Shown piece by piece: positions 53,279 through 62,410 of a stretch of 64,000 nucleotides of DNA. The stretch comes from Telmatospirillum sp. (GTDB taxonomy: Bacteria > Pseudomonadota > Alphaproteobacteria > CACIAM-22H2): the NCBI GenBank assembly GCA_020248985.1, contig JADCGL010000030.1:1-64000 (forward strand). The letters run 5' to 3'. Position 1 is the first letter of the stretch. Every line of letters begins with the position of its first letter. The position numbers and the translations under genes are program-made. Under the pieces are notes generated by a model. It ran no database searches. It saw only the letters and a program-made list of their open reading frames with translations, and was not told the origin of the DNA.

Positions 53279-54232
53279 ATGCTCGCCGCCGACACCGATC
53301 GCGACAGCCCGTTTGTGATGGCCCCGTCGATGCGCGATACGCGCCGCGGGTTCGCCATCGGCGTGCTGTTGTCGCTGCTGCTTCATGCGCTGCTCGCACT
53401 GCTTTGGCTCGATCTCATCCCGATGAGTCTCGTCGACTCCGGCAACAATTTGGTCGCGATCGAACTTGTAAACGAGCCCCCGACCCCAGCACCGCCGGCC
53501 CTACCGCCCCCACCCGCGCCCCCGCCAACCCCAGAACCACCTCCGCCACCTCCTCCACCTCCACCTCCACCGGCGTCACCGCCGCCGCCACCGCCGCCGG
53601 CGGCTGCGGCCCCGCCCTTGCCGCCGCCATTGGTCGTGCAGCGCGAGACCGCGCGCAGTGCCGAACGCTCGTCGTCGCCGAACCAAGCGCCCGTCCGGCC
53701 GCCGACCGGCGGCACCCCCACGCCGCCGCCAAGCCAAGCCGCCCCTGCGCCGGCACCTGCGAGCCGCGACGGGTTGCTCGCACCGGCTCCGCCACGCCCG
53801 CGCGACGAGCCGCGCGGGCTGGCGGCCATTCGTGGCCCGGTACAGCCGCCTTCGGGCGGCCCACCCGGCGAAAGCCTGACCCAAAGCGAAATCGACCATC
53901 TGCTGGCCCAGGTCTTTGCTGTGTGGATTTTCGATTTCCGCAATCCGCGCTTTCGCGACCTCACGATCGTGGGCGCTTTCGAACTCAAACCCGACGGCAC
54001 GCTCGCCGCACCGTTCGGCGCCTACGATCCGTGGCGCCCCGATCGGATGATCGCCGACTACGACACGCTGCTCGCACGCCCGGATATGCGCGAGCAGCGC
54101 ACGGTGATGGAAAGCTTCCTCGGCGCAATGCGCCAGGCCCAGCCTTTCACGCGCCAGCCCGACGCCCCGCCGCTGACGGCACCGAAACTGCTTCGGTTCG
54201 CGTTCCGGCTTGGGGATCTGATGCCGCCCTGA
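53279..54232 (+). CDS. TonB/TolA-like inner membrane protein with proline-rich spacer
   Basis: The 317-residue protein has an N-terminal anchor (about 24-44, GFAIGVLLSLLLHALLALLWL minus its first residue), a long Pro-rich periplasmic spacer (about 66-200) with runs of 12 and 7 Pro, and a C-terminal domain of about 110 residues. The C-terminal part (LLAQVFAVWIFDF ... GAFELKPDGTLAAP ... MRQAQPFTR) is TolA/TonB-like. It would transduce energy or tether the envelope. No exbB/exbD or tolQR lies nearby. Alternative starts are ATGs at 53318 and 53330. Confidence 0.75.
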   Translation: MLAADTDRDSPFVMAPSMRDTRRGFAIGVLLSLLLHALLALLWLDLIPMSLVDSGNNLVAIELVNEPPTPAPPALPPPPAPPPTPEPPPPPPPPPPPPASPPPPPPPAAAAPPLPPPLVVQRETARSAERSSSPNQAPVRPPTGGTPTPPPSQAAPAPAPASRDGLLAPAPPRPRDEPRGLAAIRGPVQPPSGGPPGESLTQSEIDHLLAQVFAVWIFDFRNPRFRDLTIVGAFELKPDGTLAAPFGAYDPWRPDRMIADYDTLLARPDMREQRTVMESFLGAMRQAQPFTRQPDAPPLTAPKLLRFAFRLGDLMPP

Positions 54233-54265
54233 TAGCGTGCCCCTTCAGCAGACAGGTTCATCCGC

Positions 54266-55192
54266 GTGCCGCCACATCTTGCCATTCTGACGACCCCGGG
54301 CTGGGACGATTACGCATTGCTCGACAGCGGTGCGGGCAAAAAGCTCGAACGGTTCGGCGCGAACACCATTGTGCGCCCGGAGCCCCAGGCGATTTGGCAG
54401 CCTTCGGGTGCCGCGGCCGCGTGGGACGCGGCCGATGCGTTCTTCGACGCCAAACCCGGCGACGGCAAGGCCGGCGACGAGGACGACAATTGGGGCCGGT
54501 GGCGCTTTGCGCGCGATCTGCCGCCCGAATGGTCCGTCGCCTATCGCGACATTCGCGTGGCGTGCCGCTTTACGGCATTCCGCCATGTCGGGCTGTTCCC
54601 CGAACAGGCGCCGCATTGGGATTGGGTTGCCGATCGCAAGCCCGCGGTCGCCGACGGTGCGCGGCCGAAACTCCTCAATCTTTTTGCCTATACGGGGGCC
54701 GCAAGCCTCGTCGCGGCGGCGGCTGGCTACGAAGTCACACATGTGGACGCTTCCAAAAAAGCGATCGCCTGGGCCAAAGAAAACCAAGCCGCCTCGGGCC
54801 TGACGCAAGCGCCGATCCGCTGGATCTGCGAAGACGCCACCAAGTTCGTCGCGCGCGAGGTCCGACGCGGCAACCGCTATCACGGCATCCTCCTCGATCC
54901 GCCCAAATTCGGCCGCGGGCCAGCCAACGAAACCTGGCGCATCGAAGAAGGCTTGATGCCGATGCTGGCCGACTGCGCCACGCTGCTCGCCCCCGGCCCG
55001 TCTTTCCTGATGCTGACCGCGTACGCGATTCGGCTTTCGGCTCTGTCGCTGCTTGAAGCTGCGCGCGATCCGCTGGGTGCTCTCGGCGGCACTCTCGAAG
55101 CAGGCGAACTGGCCGTCGCACAGCGCGCGGGCGGGCGGTACCTGTCGACGTCGCTCTATGTGCGCTGGACCGGCCCCGGAAGTGCCCCATGA
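54266..55192 (+). CDS. Class I SAM-dependent RNA methyltransferase (RlmI/RlmK-like)
   Basis: The 308-residue protein has an N-terminal segment rich in Trp/Asp and a Rossmann core: LLNLFAYTGAASLVAAAAG (motif I), THVDASKKAIAWAKENQ, and the catalytic-type motif LLDPPKFGRG with NETWRIEEG. Asp-Pro-Pro-Lys-Phe is typical of RlmI/RlmK-like rRNA methyltransferases. The start is the GTG at 54266, 33 bases after the previous stop. Its TGA overlaps the next ATG, pairing it with another RNA methyltransferase. Confidence 0.87.
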   Translation: MPPHLAILTTPGWDDYALLDSGAGKKLERFGANTIVRPEPQAIWQPSGAAAAWDAADAFFDAKPGDGKAGDEDDNWGRWRFARDLPPEWSVAYRDIRVACRFTAFRHVGLFPEQAPHWDWVADRKPAVADGARPKLLNLFAYTGAASLVAAAAGYEVTHVDASKKAIAWAKENQAASGLTQAPIRWICEDATKFVAREVRRGNRYHGILLDPPKFGRGPANETWRIEEGLMPMLADCATLLAPGPSFLMLTAYAIRLSALSLLEAARDPLGALGGTLEAGELAVAQRAGGRYLSTSLYVRWTGPGSAP

Positions 55193-56016
55193 GCGGCACC
55201 TTCGGAGAAAACCAGATCCGCGCCATTTCGAGCCCGAGCAATCCGCTGATCAAGGACATCCGCGCTTTGCATATGCGCAAGGCACGCGCCGAAACCGGGC
55301 TGTTTGTGGCCGAGGGCGCGCGCACCGTGCGCGAAGCGCTCGACCACGGCATTGTGCCAAAGATGCTGGCCTACCGCGCCGACCAGCGCGACCAGCCGAG
55401 TGTTCTGCAGGTGCGCCAAGCGGCCGCCAAGGGCGGGGCCACGCTGCTCGAAGTTTCGCCCAACGTGCTTGAGAAGATTTCGGCGCGCGACAATCCGCAA
55501 AGCGTGATCGGCGTGTTCGCGCAGAATCTACGCCCGCTGTCGGAACTCGACCCGACGCGCGCTTCATTGTGGCTCGCCCTCGAAGGTGTCAAAGATCCCG
55601 GCAATCTCGGAACCTGTATCCGCACGGCCGACGCGATCGGTGCAGGCGGCGTGGTGCTGATCGGCACGACCTGCGATCCATTCGGGCTCGAGGCCGTGCG
55701 CGCAACGATGGGCTCGATCTTTGCGGTCCCGCTCTATGCAGCGACCCAAGAAGAGGCGATTGCGCTGCTCGGAAATTGGCCCGGGACAAGCATCGGCACA
55801 GCGCTGCAGACCGCGATAGATTATCGCGACGTCGCCTACAAGCGGCCTTGCCTCATCGTCAACGGTGCTGAACAAAGCGGACTCAGCAACGAAGTGCGTG
55901 CGGCATGCAGCACGCTTGCCAAGCTGCCGATGATCGGGCGGGCGGACAGTCTCAATCTGTCGGTCGCAGCCGGCGTGATGCTGTACGCGGCACTCGACGC
56001 GCAGGCGCGCAGCTAA
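55189..56016 (+). CDS. TrmH/SpoU family RNA 2'-O-methyltransferase
   Basis: The 275-residue SPOUT enzyme has an N-terminal substrate-binding domain (SSPSNPLIKDIRAL, then LFVAEGARTVREAL) and a trefoil-knot C-terminal domain with motif 1 NLGTCIRTADAIG, motif 2 IVNGAEQSGLS and motif 3 LNLSVAAGVMLY. It methylates the ribose of an rRNA or tRNA nucleotide. Its ATG overlaps the preceding TGA. Its stop (TAA) overlaps the TAG of the convergent MFS gene. Confidence 0.92.
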   Translation: MSGTFGENQIRAISSPSNPLIKDIRALHMRKARAETGLFVAEGARTVREALDHGIVPKMLAYRADQRDQPSVLQVRQAAAKGGATLLEVSPNVLEKISARDNPQSVIGVFAQNLRPLSELDPTRASLWLALEGVKDPGNLGTCIRTADAIGAGGVVLIGTTCDPFGLEAVRATMGSIFAVPLYAATQEEAIALLGNWPGTSIGTALQTAIDYRDVAYKRPCLIVNGAEQSGLSNEVRAACSTLAKLPMIGRADSLNLSVAAGVMLYAALDAQARS

Positions 56017-57434
56017 TCGTCGGCCGCCGCCGGTTCGCTGCGCTTACCCACGAGCGACGCCCCCGCCGTTTTGGGCATTGCCAAAAACACGAAGCCCGAG
56101 ACTGCAGCGATTGCACCCACGGCAACGAAGGCCGGCACGAACTGCACGGCTCCCAAACTGCCCGTGGCCGCCCCGCCGCTTGCGGCCGCAAGCGCCAAGG
56201 CTGCGACCGAAATGCCGATCGAGCCGGACAATTCCTGCAGCACGGCCGCGAAGGTCGAAGCACGCGCCGTTTGCTCGGCCGAAACGTCGGCATAGAGCAC
56301 GGCGTTGGTGCTTGTGAATTGCAGCGATCGCGAGAAACCGCCCAGCAGCAGGATCGCCGACAATGTGGTGCCCGCCATTGCAGCCGTGAAGGTGATCGGA
56401 ATCGCGATGAAGATTGCCGCGACGAACGCGTTGAAGATAAGCACGCGCCGGAAGCCGACGGCGCGCAGGATTTTGGGCGCGCAGATTTTCATCGCAAGCG
56501 CGCCGATACCGGTCGCGAAGGTGACGATGCCGCTCTCGAAGGCCGAGCGCGCAAATCCGAGTTGCAGCAGCAAAGGCAGCAGAAACGGCGTGGCCCCTGC
56601 CCCGACCCGAAACAGAAAACCGCCCATCACGCCGATGCGGAATGTCCGGATTTTCAGCAATCGCAAATCGAGCACCGGGCTTGGATGGCGCCACGCATAG
56701 CGGCAATAGAAGCCGATCAGCAGCAGCCCCGTCGTCGCCATCGCCGCGGCATAGACGGGTGCGATCACGTCGAGCCCGATGGCGGTCGCGCCGACCAGCG
56801 TCAAAGCAAGCCCCGGCCCGATCGTGAGGAAACCGCGCAGGTCGAAAGCGGCCTGGGTCTCGGCGCGGATTTGCGGCAGAAAACGCGCGGCGACGGCGAT
56901 ACCCAGCAAAGCCAGCGGCACGTTGATCCAGAAAATCCACGGCCACGACATATACGTGGTGAAAAACCCGCCGATCGGCGGCCCCAAAATCGGCCCGATC
57001 AGAGCCGGCGTGGTCAGCACGGCCATGGCGCCGATCAATTGATCTTTGGGCACGCTGCGCACCACGACGAGGCGCGCTGTCGGGATCATCATCGCCCCGC
57101 CCGCCCCCTGCAGAATGCGCGCAAAGACGAGGCTCCACAGACCCGTCGAGAGCGCGCAGGCAACCGAACCCGCCGCAAAAACCGCCATTGCCCAGCAGAA
57201 GACTGTGCGCGTGCCGTAGCGCTCGGCGATCCAGCCCGATGCTGGAATGAACACAGCGAGCGACACGAGATAGCAGGTCAAAACGAGCTTGAGATCGACC
57301 GCATCGACGCCGAAATCGTTGGCGATGCTCGCAAGGGCCGTCGACAGCACGGTCGCATCGATATTTTCGACGAACAGGGCACTGGCGGCGATGAGCGGCA
57401 CGTAGCGCGCCATCGGCGGAACGGCTTCAGTCAT
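56013..57434 (-). CDS. MFS drug exporter, DHA2 (14-helix) family
   Basis: This 473-residue permease has about 14 hydrophobic segments. The N-terminal helix ends with DATVLSTALASIANDFG, the first loop has WIAERYGTRTVF (the RxGxRxV/F motif A), and helix 5 has GGAMMIPTARLVVVRSVP and ILGPPIGGFFTTYMSWPWIF (motif C). These mark a proton-driven multidrug efflux protein of the DHA2 family. The substrate is unknown; no regulator is adjacent. The stop overlaps that of the convergent RNA methyltransferase. Confidence 0.9.
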   Translation of the reverse strand: MTEAVPPMARYVPLIAASALFVENIDATVLSTALASIANDFGVDAVDLKLVLTCYLVSLAVFIPASGWIAERYGTRTVFCWAMAVFAAGSVACALSTGLWSLVFARILQGAGGAMMIPTARLVVVRSVPKDQLIGAMAVLTTPALIGPILGPPIGGFFTTYMSWPWIFWINVPLALLGIAVAARFLPQIRAETQAAFDLRGFLTIGPGLALTLVGATAIGLDVIAPVYAAAMATTGLLLIGFYCRYAWRHPSPVLDLRLLKIRTFRIGVMGGFLFRVGAGATPFLLPLLLQLGFARSAFESGIVTFATGIGALAMKICAPKILRAVGFRRVLIFNAFVAAIFIAIPITFTAAMAGTTLSAILLLGGFSRSLQFTSTNAVLYADVSAEQTARASTFAAVLQELSGSIGISVAALALAAASGGAATGSLGAVQFVPAFVAVGAIAAVSGFVFLAMPKTAGASLVGKRSEPAAADD

Positions 57435-57538
57435 AGGCCATTATCGGCGCTTGTCACCGTCCACTCAAGCACAGCGGACGCATGGCAAATGCAGCGAAAA
57501 CACGCGGTGCGCGGTGTCCCGGGACCGAAGCGAAGAAG

Positions 57539-57630
57539 TGGCGGAGGGGATGGGATTCGAACCCACGATACCGGTTTCCCAGTATAACAGTTTAGCAAAC
57601 TGCCGCCTTCAGCCACTCGGCCACCCCTCC
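57539..57630 (-). tRNA. tRNA-Ser (anticodon GCT)
   Basis: A 92-base serine tRNA with encoded CCA (57539-57541). The acceptor pairs GGAGGGG with CCCCTCC, the T arm is GTGGG-TTCGAAT-CCCAT (one G-T pair), the long variable arm is typical of class II, and the anticodon GCT (57594-57596) sits in loop TTGCTAA. Confidence 0.97.
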
Positions 57631-57962
57631 GCCGGGAGTGGGTTTTTACACGGCATATGCTGTTCCCGGTTCTAAGCGCGGTTGCCGTTTCTGTCAACGC
57701 AAAGACAGGTCAAACACTTGTCATATTTGGGATTCTGCCCACAGAAAGGGGGCAGATACGGCCATAGGCCGTGGTATATCCGCAACACTGCTAAAATTCA
57801 AAATCAGTTGAATCAAAATATCTGGCAAGTTTTAGAGAAAATTAACCAGTGGGGGCTCAATCTATCCGCAGGCGACCTGAGAAAGGTCACCGCAGGATCA
57901 GGACGAGAAACCAGTTTACGACCTCAATAACCGCCAAATCAGGATCAAAGGAGCCAGAACCC
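57631..57962. other. 332-base intergenic region with several hairpins and no clear gene
   Basis: The gap between tRNA-Ser and the 76-residue gene holds four small stem-loops on the plus strand: CTGTC/GACAG (57691-57708), CTGCCC/GGGCAG (57735-57755), ACGGCC/GGCCGT with a 3-base loop (57758-57772) and GACCT/AGGTC (57874-57888). The last is flanked by two CCGCAGG copies. A weak promoter-like pair TTGAAT/TTTAGA (57808-57836, spacing 17) would give a leader of about 120 bases to the following gene. No protein-like frame was seen; it may be a structured leader or unrecognised RNA. Confidence 0.4.
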
Positions 57963-58193
57963 ATGTCGTCGCTTTCCCGCCCCGTCATCGACACGCTGCT
58001 CGACCTCATCGACAACAAGCTCACGGCGATGGACGTGATCGATCGCGAAGATGCGCGCATCCACTCGGTGCTCGAAAACGCCAAGCGCGAATTGCTGGTC
58101 GCCCGCGGTCCCGCTCTGCCGCGCCGCACGCTGCGCCCGCGCAACAGCATCCGTCCGGGCTCAGCGATCATCGAGAACTCGGTCGCGGCCTAA
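57963..58193 (+). CDS. Small unknown protein (76 residues)
   Basis: The ATG at 57963 is preceded by AAAGGAG about 9 bases upstream. The product is mostly helical in the first half (SRPVIDTLLDLIDNKLTAMD, ending near 25) and basic in the second (LPRRTLRPRNSIRPG). There is no signal peptide. A hairpin terminator follows at 58211-58234, so it is a single-gene unit with a structured upstream region. No family is recognised. Confidence 0.6.
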   Translation: MSSLSRPVIDTLLDLIDNKLTAMDVIDREDARIHSVLENAKRELLVARGPALPRRTLRPRNSIRPGSAIIENSVAA

Positions 58194-58210
58194 CTTACCG
58201 TCGGTTCGGA

Positions 58211-58234
58211 GCGGGGGTGCAAGCCCCCGCTTTT
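58211..58234 (+). terminator. Rho-independent terminator after the 76-residue protein gene
   Basis: GCGGGGG (58211-58217) pairs with CCCCCGC (58224-58230) with a 6-base loop, then TTTT (58231-58234), 17 bases after the stop codon. Confidence 0.75.
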
Positions 58235-58338
58235 GCCGCATTCGCATACGCCTTATTCTCGACGCCGCCTTGGCGTTGATTTAGGTTGTCGGCCCCGTCG
58301 TATCGGCAATTCGGCCGAACCGGGGCCGAGGTCAGGGT

Positions 58339-59457
58339 TTGAGCAAGAAACGCGTTTCGCCTGTCGGCATTCTGCCGTTCCAGGATTATCGCCGCTTCGT
58401 TGCAGACGGCCGGATTTCCGCCCAGTCCGCGATCGAAGATTCGCAAATCCAACCCGCCAGCATCGATCTGCGCTTGGGGGCCAAGGCCTACCGCGTGGCC
58501 GCTGGCTTCATGCCCGGCACGGAAGCGCTTGTTGCCGACAAACTCAAGCTGCTCACCATGCACGAGCTCGATCTTTCGGGCGGTGCGGTTCTCGAGCGCG
58601 GATGCCTCTACATCATCCCGCTCCAGGAATCGCTCGACCTGCCCAAAGACGTCGCCGGCAGCGCCAATCCCAAGAGCACCACCGGGCGGCTCGACATCTT
58701 CACGCGCCTGATGTGCGACCGCGGCCGCGAATTCGAAAAAGTACCGGCCGGCTACAAAGGACCGCTCTATCTCGAAGTGAGCCCCCGCACCTTTTCGATC
58801 CTGGTGCGCAGCGGCCAGACGCTGAACCAGCTGCGCCTGCGCCGCGGCAACCCGACGATGACCGATACCGCCCTTGCCGCCCTCGACAAGCGGCTGGGCC
58901 TCGTCTACGCGCCCGATTCGAATCGCGAGCGCGCGCAGATCGGCCAGGGATTGTGGATTTCGATCGATCTCGAAGGCACCGACGGTAGCCGCACGATCGG
59001 CTATCGCGCGCGGCACAACGCGCCCTTGATCGATCTTTCGCGCATCGGCCACTACGATCCGGCCGATTTCTGGGAAGCGCTGCCGCGCACCAAGACGCGC
59101 TCGCTGATCCTCAATCCCGACGATTTCTACATTCTCGTGAGCCGCGAGAAAATCCGCGTGCCGCACGAATACGCCGCCGAAATGGTGCCCTACGACACCT
59201 CGGTCGGCGAGTTCCGCATCCACTATGCAGGCTTTTTCGATCCCGGCTTCGGCTACGGAGCCAACGACATCCAGGGCACGCGCGCCGTTCTCGAAGTGCG
59301 TTCGCACGACGTGCCGTTCCTGCTCGAACACGGCCAGATCGTCGGGCGCTTCGCGTTCGAACCGCTCACGCAAACGCCCGACCGTATCTACGGCGTGGAT
59401 ATCGGCTCGAACTACCAGCGCCAAGGCCTGACGCTGGCCAAACAGTTCAAGCGCTAG
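58339..59457 (+). CDS. dcd: dCTP deaminase, double-length alphaproteobacterial form
   Basis: The 372-residue protein deaminates dCTP to dUTP. It is about twice the usual ~190 residues and shows two related trimeric dUTPase-fold domains. The first (about 1-185) has IQPASIDLRLG and SANPKSTTGRLDIFTRL; the second (about 190-372) has LILNPDDFYILVSREKI and a C-terminal GHDV-like EVRSHDVPFLLEHGQIVGRFAFE. The start codon is TTG at 58339; the next Met is at residue 58, inside the first domain. The two-domain layout is common in alphaproteobacteria. Confidence 0.9.
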   Translation: MSKKRVSPVGILPFQDYRRFVADGRISAQSAIEDSQIQPASIDLRLGAKAYRVAAGFMPGTEALVADKLKLLTMHELDLSGGAVLERGCLYIIPLQESLDLPKDVAGSANPKSTTGRLDIFTRLMCDRGREFEKVPAGYKGPLYLEVSPRTFSILVRSGQTLNQLRLRRGNPTMTDTALAALDKRLGLVYAPDSNRERAQIGQGLWISIDLEGTDGSRTIGYRARHNAPLIDLSRIGHYDPADFWEALPRTKTRSLILNPDDFYILVSREKIRVPHEYAAEMVPYDTSVGEFRIHYAGFFDPGFGYGANDIQGTRAVLEVRSHDVPFLLEHGQIVGRFAFEPLTQTPDRIYGVDIGSNYQRQGLTLAKQFKR

Positions 59458-59460
59458 GCG

Positions 59461-60075
59461 CTAGAACGCCGTCCCTTTGACGACCGCCGGGCGTGCGGCG
59501 AGCGCGTCGTGCCAGCGCTTCACGTTCGGGAAATCGGCCAAATCGACCTCGTGGTAGGTGTGGCGCGCCACCCACGGGAACGTCGCCATGTCGGCGATGC
59601 TGTACTCGGCCCCGGCCAAATGCGCGCTTTGTCCAAGGCGCTTGTCCATGACGCCATAGAGGCGGCGCGTTTCCTTCGAGTAGCGCTCGATGCCGTAGGG
59701 CACTTTTTCGGGCGCAAAGCGGATGAAATGGTGGGCCTGGCCGAACATCGGCCCCACCCCGCCCATCTGGAACATGAGCCACTGCAAGACTTCCGCGCGT
59801 GCGCGCGGCGCCGTGGGCAGGAACTTGCCGGTCTTCTCGGCGAGATAGATCAAGATCGCACCCGATTCGAACACGGCGAGCGGCTTGCCGTCGGCGGCCG
59901 CGTGATCGACGATCGCCGGGATCTTCCCGTTGGGATTGACCGCCAGAAAGGCCGGCGTGAATTGCTCGCCCTTGCCGATGTCGATTTTGTGGGTCGTATA
60001 GGCGAGCCCGCATTCCTCGAGCATGATCGCGACCTTGCGGCCGTTGGGCGTACTCCAGGTGTAGAAATCGATCAT
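59461..60075 (-). CDS. Glutathione S-transferase, YfcG/YghU-like
   Basis: The 204-residue GST has a thioredoxin-like N-terminal domain ([20 protein letters not shown], then [11 protein letters not shown] and [15 protein letters not shown]) and an all-helical C-terminal domain. The TPNG motif replaces the usual catalytic Ser/Tyr/Cys, as in YfcG-type disulfide-bond oxidoreductases that bind two glutathiones. The ATG at 60075 fits the first strand. It may lie in one unit with the DUF4394 gene 25 bases upstream. Confidence 0.88.
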   Translation of the reverse strand: MIDFYTWSTPNGRKVAIMLEECGLAYTTHKIDIGKGEQFTPAFLAVNPNGKIPAIVDHAAADGKPLAVFESGAILIYLAEKTGKFLPTAPRARAEVLQWLMFQMGGVGPMFGQAHHFIRFAPEKVPYGIERYSKETRRLYGVMDKRLGQSAHLAGAEYSIADMATFPWVARHTYHEVDLADFPNVKRWHDALAARPAVVKGTAF

Positions 60076-60100
60076 GTTCGAGACTCCGATGCGTTGAGGA

Positions 60101-60889
60101 TCAGGGCGGCGAGACGACGGCGATATCGACGATCTTGCGCGAGCCCGCCGCAATAAGACCGATCTCGGTCATGCGGCCGCTCGCGACGGCGAACGAATAG
60201 AGCCGATTGGCGACGACGGCGAACGACGAATAGGTCGTCATGCTCTTGTCGGTGTGGATGTCGGCGGCGTCGATGCGGCCCTCGGGCGGCAGGCCCAAAG
60301 GGGCGATCGAATTGAGCGTGCCGGCATTGGGCGGATCCTGGATCGTGTAGAAGCCGTGCCCGGATTCGAAATCGAACAATTGGGTCTGCGTCGTACCGGC
60401 GACCGAATTGAGATAGGCCGCCGCCGTCACGAGCGGCATTTTGCCAGCGTTGGCGTCGCCCGCCGCGTAAGCGATGCGCCCGTCGACGGCCGCTTCGCCG
60501 GTTTCGACATTGACGCGCAGGCTCTGGCCCGACGGTCCGATCACGCGCAGGCGATTGGCCTGCGGGTTGAAATCCACGACCGCGGAGTCCGGAATCTCGA
60601 GGGCGACCGACATGGTCGAAACTTTCTCGGTCATGCCCGTGCGCGGCTCGATGCGATAGATGCCACCCGCCGCATCCACGCCGTAGAGCTTGAGATCGGC
60701 CGGGCGCAGATCGATGCCCAGCAGCCGTGCGGCCGTTCCCTGCACCGCCACCATCGACGTGGTGCCCGGATTGGCGGAATCGAACAGGACAAGCTCGTTG
60801 CGGTCGGTCAGCGCCACGATATCAAGCGCTTCGACGCGCCCGGCGCCAAGTGCCAACGTTCCCGCCAGAACGATTGCTGCGATCTTCAT
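60101..60889 (-). CDS. Exported DUF4394 domain protein
   Basis: The 262-residue protein has a signal peptide (about 1-21, [19 protein letters not shown]). It matches the DUF4394 pattern: a beta-propeller-like domain with [30 protein letters not shown] and [22 protein letters not shown]. Repeats of D.NP and LRV are typical. The role is unknown, but such proteins are periplasmic or surface-located. The ATG at 60889 lies 62 bases after gatB on the same strand. Confidence 0.83.
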   Translation of the reverse strand: MKIAAIVLAGTLALGAGRVEALDIVALTDRNELVLFDSANPGTTSMVAVQGTAARLLGIDLRPADLKLYGVDAAGGIYRIEPRTGMTEKVSTMSVALEIPDSAVVDFNPQANRLRVIGPSGQSLRVNVETGEAAVDGRIAYAAGDANAGKMPLVTAAAYLNSVAGTTQTQLFDFESGHGFYTIQDPPNAGTLNSIAPLGLPPEGRIDAADIHTDKSMTTYSSFAVVANRLYSFAVASGRMTEIGLIAAGSRKIVDIAVVSPP

Positions 60890-60951
60890 GTGGTGCCCCC
60901 AGGGTTGCGGTTGAAGATACGCCTGAGCTACGCCCGATTTGTACCGACGGA

Positions 60952-62406
60952 TCAGCCCGAAAGCTTGGCCTTGAGGATCTCGTTGACCTTGGCCGGGTTG
61001 GCCTTGCCGCCGGTGCCCTTCATGACTTGGCCCACGAACCAGCCGAACAAGGTCGTCTTGCCCGCCCGATATTCCTCCACCTTGGCCGCGTTTTCCGCCA
61101 TCACTTTGGCGATCGCGGCATCGATGGCGCCGGTGTCCGTCACCTGCACAAGGCCTTTTTCGGCGACGATGCTGGCCGCATCCTTGCCGGTTTCGACCAT
61201 GAACTGGAACACGTCCTTGGCGATGCGCCCCGAAATCGTCTCGTTTTCGATGAGATCGAGGAGCCCTGCGAGGTTCTTCGCGCTGACGGGCGAATTGGTT
61301 ACGTCCACGCCCTTTTTGTTGAGGGCGCCGAAAAGCTCTACGATGACCCAATTGGCCGCGAGCTTGGGGTCCTTGCGGCCCTTGGCGACGGTTTCGAAGA
61401 AATCGGCCTGTTCCTGCTCGGCCACCAGTACGCCGGCATCGTAGGGGCTGAGCTTGTAGGCCTCTACGAAACGCGCCTTTTTGGCGTCGGGCAGTTCCGG
61501 CATCGCCGCCTTGATGCGCGCGATCGCCTTGGGATCGAGGATCAGCGGCAGCAGATCGGGATCCGGGAAATAGCGATAGTCGTGCGCATGCTCCTTCGAG
61601 CGCATAGAGCGCGTGACGCCGCGGGCGACGTCCCACAGCCGCGTTTCCTGTCGGATGGTTTCGCCCGCTTCCAACGCTTCGACCTGGCGGTTGGCTTCAT
61701 ATTCGATCGCCTGCATCACATGGCGGATCGAGTTGACGTTTTTGATTTCGTTGCGCGTGCCGAATTCGGTCACACCCACTTTGCGCACCGAAACGTTGGC
61801 GTCGCACCGCATGGAGCCTTCTTCCATGTTGCCGTCGCAAGTCCCGAGATAGCGCAGGATCGCGCGCAGCTTCTTGAGATAGGCCCCTGCCTCTTCGGGC
61901 GAGCGGATATCCGGCTCGGACACGATCTCCATCAACGCCACACCCGAGCGGTTGAGATCGATATAGCTCTTGGTCGGGCTCTGATCGTGCATCGATTTGC
62001 CGGCATCCTGCTCGAGATGCAGACGCGTGACGCCGATCGTTTTGGTGCGGTCGCCCGGCAGGTCGATCACGAGACGCCCGCCCGACACGATGGGGCGCGT
62101 GTACTGGCTAATCTGGTAGCCCTGCGGCAGGTCGGCGTAGAAGTAGTTTTTGCGGTCGAACACCGACACTTCGTTGACCGTCGCCTCGATACCGAGGCCG
62201 GTCTTGATCGCCTGCTCGACGACGTAGCCGTTGATGACCGGCAGCATGCCCGGAAACGCCGCGTCCACGAGGCTCACCTGCGCGTTCGGCTCGCCGCCAT
62301 AGGTGGCCGATGCACCCGAGAACAGCTTAGACTGCGAGACGACCTGCGCGTGGACCTCAAGGCCCACGACGATTTCCCAAGTACCCGTTTTGCCTTCGAT
62401 GATCAT
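60952..62406 (-). CDS. gatB: Aspartyl/glutamyl-tRNA amidotransferase subunit B
   Basis: GatB binds misacylated Glu-tRNA-Gln or Asp-tRNA-Asn and holds the kinase-like active site of the transamidosome. The 484 residues start [89 protein letters not shown] and YRYFPDPDL are all characteristic; the C-terminal YqeY-like helical domain follows. It lies 4 bases after gatA. Presence of gatCAB suggests that glutaminyl-tRNA (or asparaginyl-tRNA) is made indirectly. Confidence 0.97.
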   Translation of the reverse strand: MIIEGKTGTWEIVVGLEVHAQVVSQSKLFSGASATYGGEPNAQVSLVDAAFPGMLPVINGYVVEQAIKTGLGIEATVNEVSVFDRKNYFYADLPQGYQISQYTRPIVSGGRLVIDLPGDRTKTIGVTRLHLEQDAGKSMHDQSPTKSYIDLNRSGVALMEIVSEPDIRSPEEAGAYLKKLRAILRYLGTCDGNMEEGSMRCDANVSVRKVGVTEFGTRNEIKNVNSIRHVMQAIEYEANRQVEALEAGETIRQETRLWDVARGVTRSMRSKEHAHDYRYFPDPDLLPLILDPKAIARIKAAMPELPDAKKARFVEAYKLSPYDAGVLVAEQEQADFFETVAKGRKDPKLAANWVIVELFGALNKKGVDVTNSPVSAKNLAGLLDLIENETISGRIAKDVFQFMVETGKDAASIVAEKGLVQVTDTGAIDAAIAKVMAENAAKVEEYRAGKTTLFGWFVGQVMKGTGGKANPAKVNEILKAKLSG

Positions 62407-62410
62407 CGCC

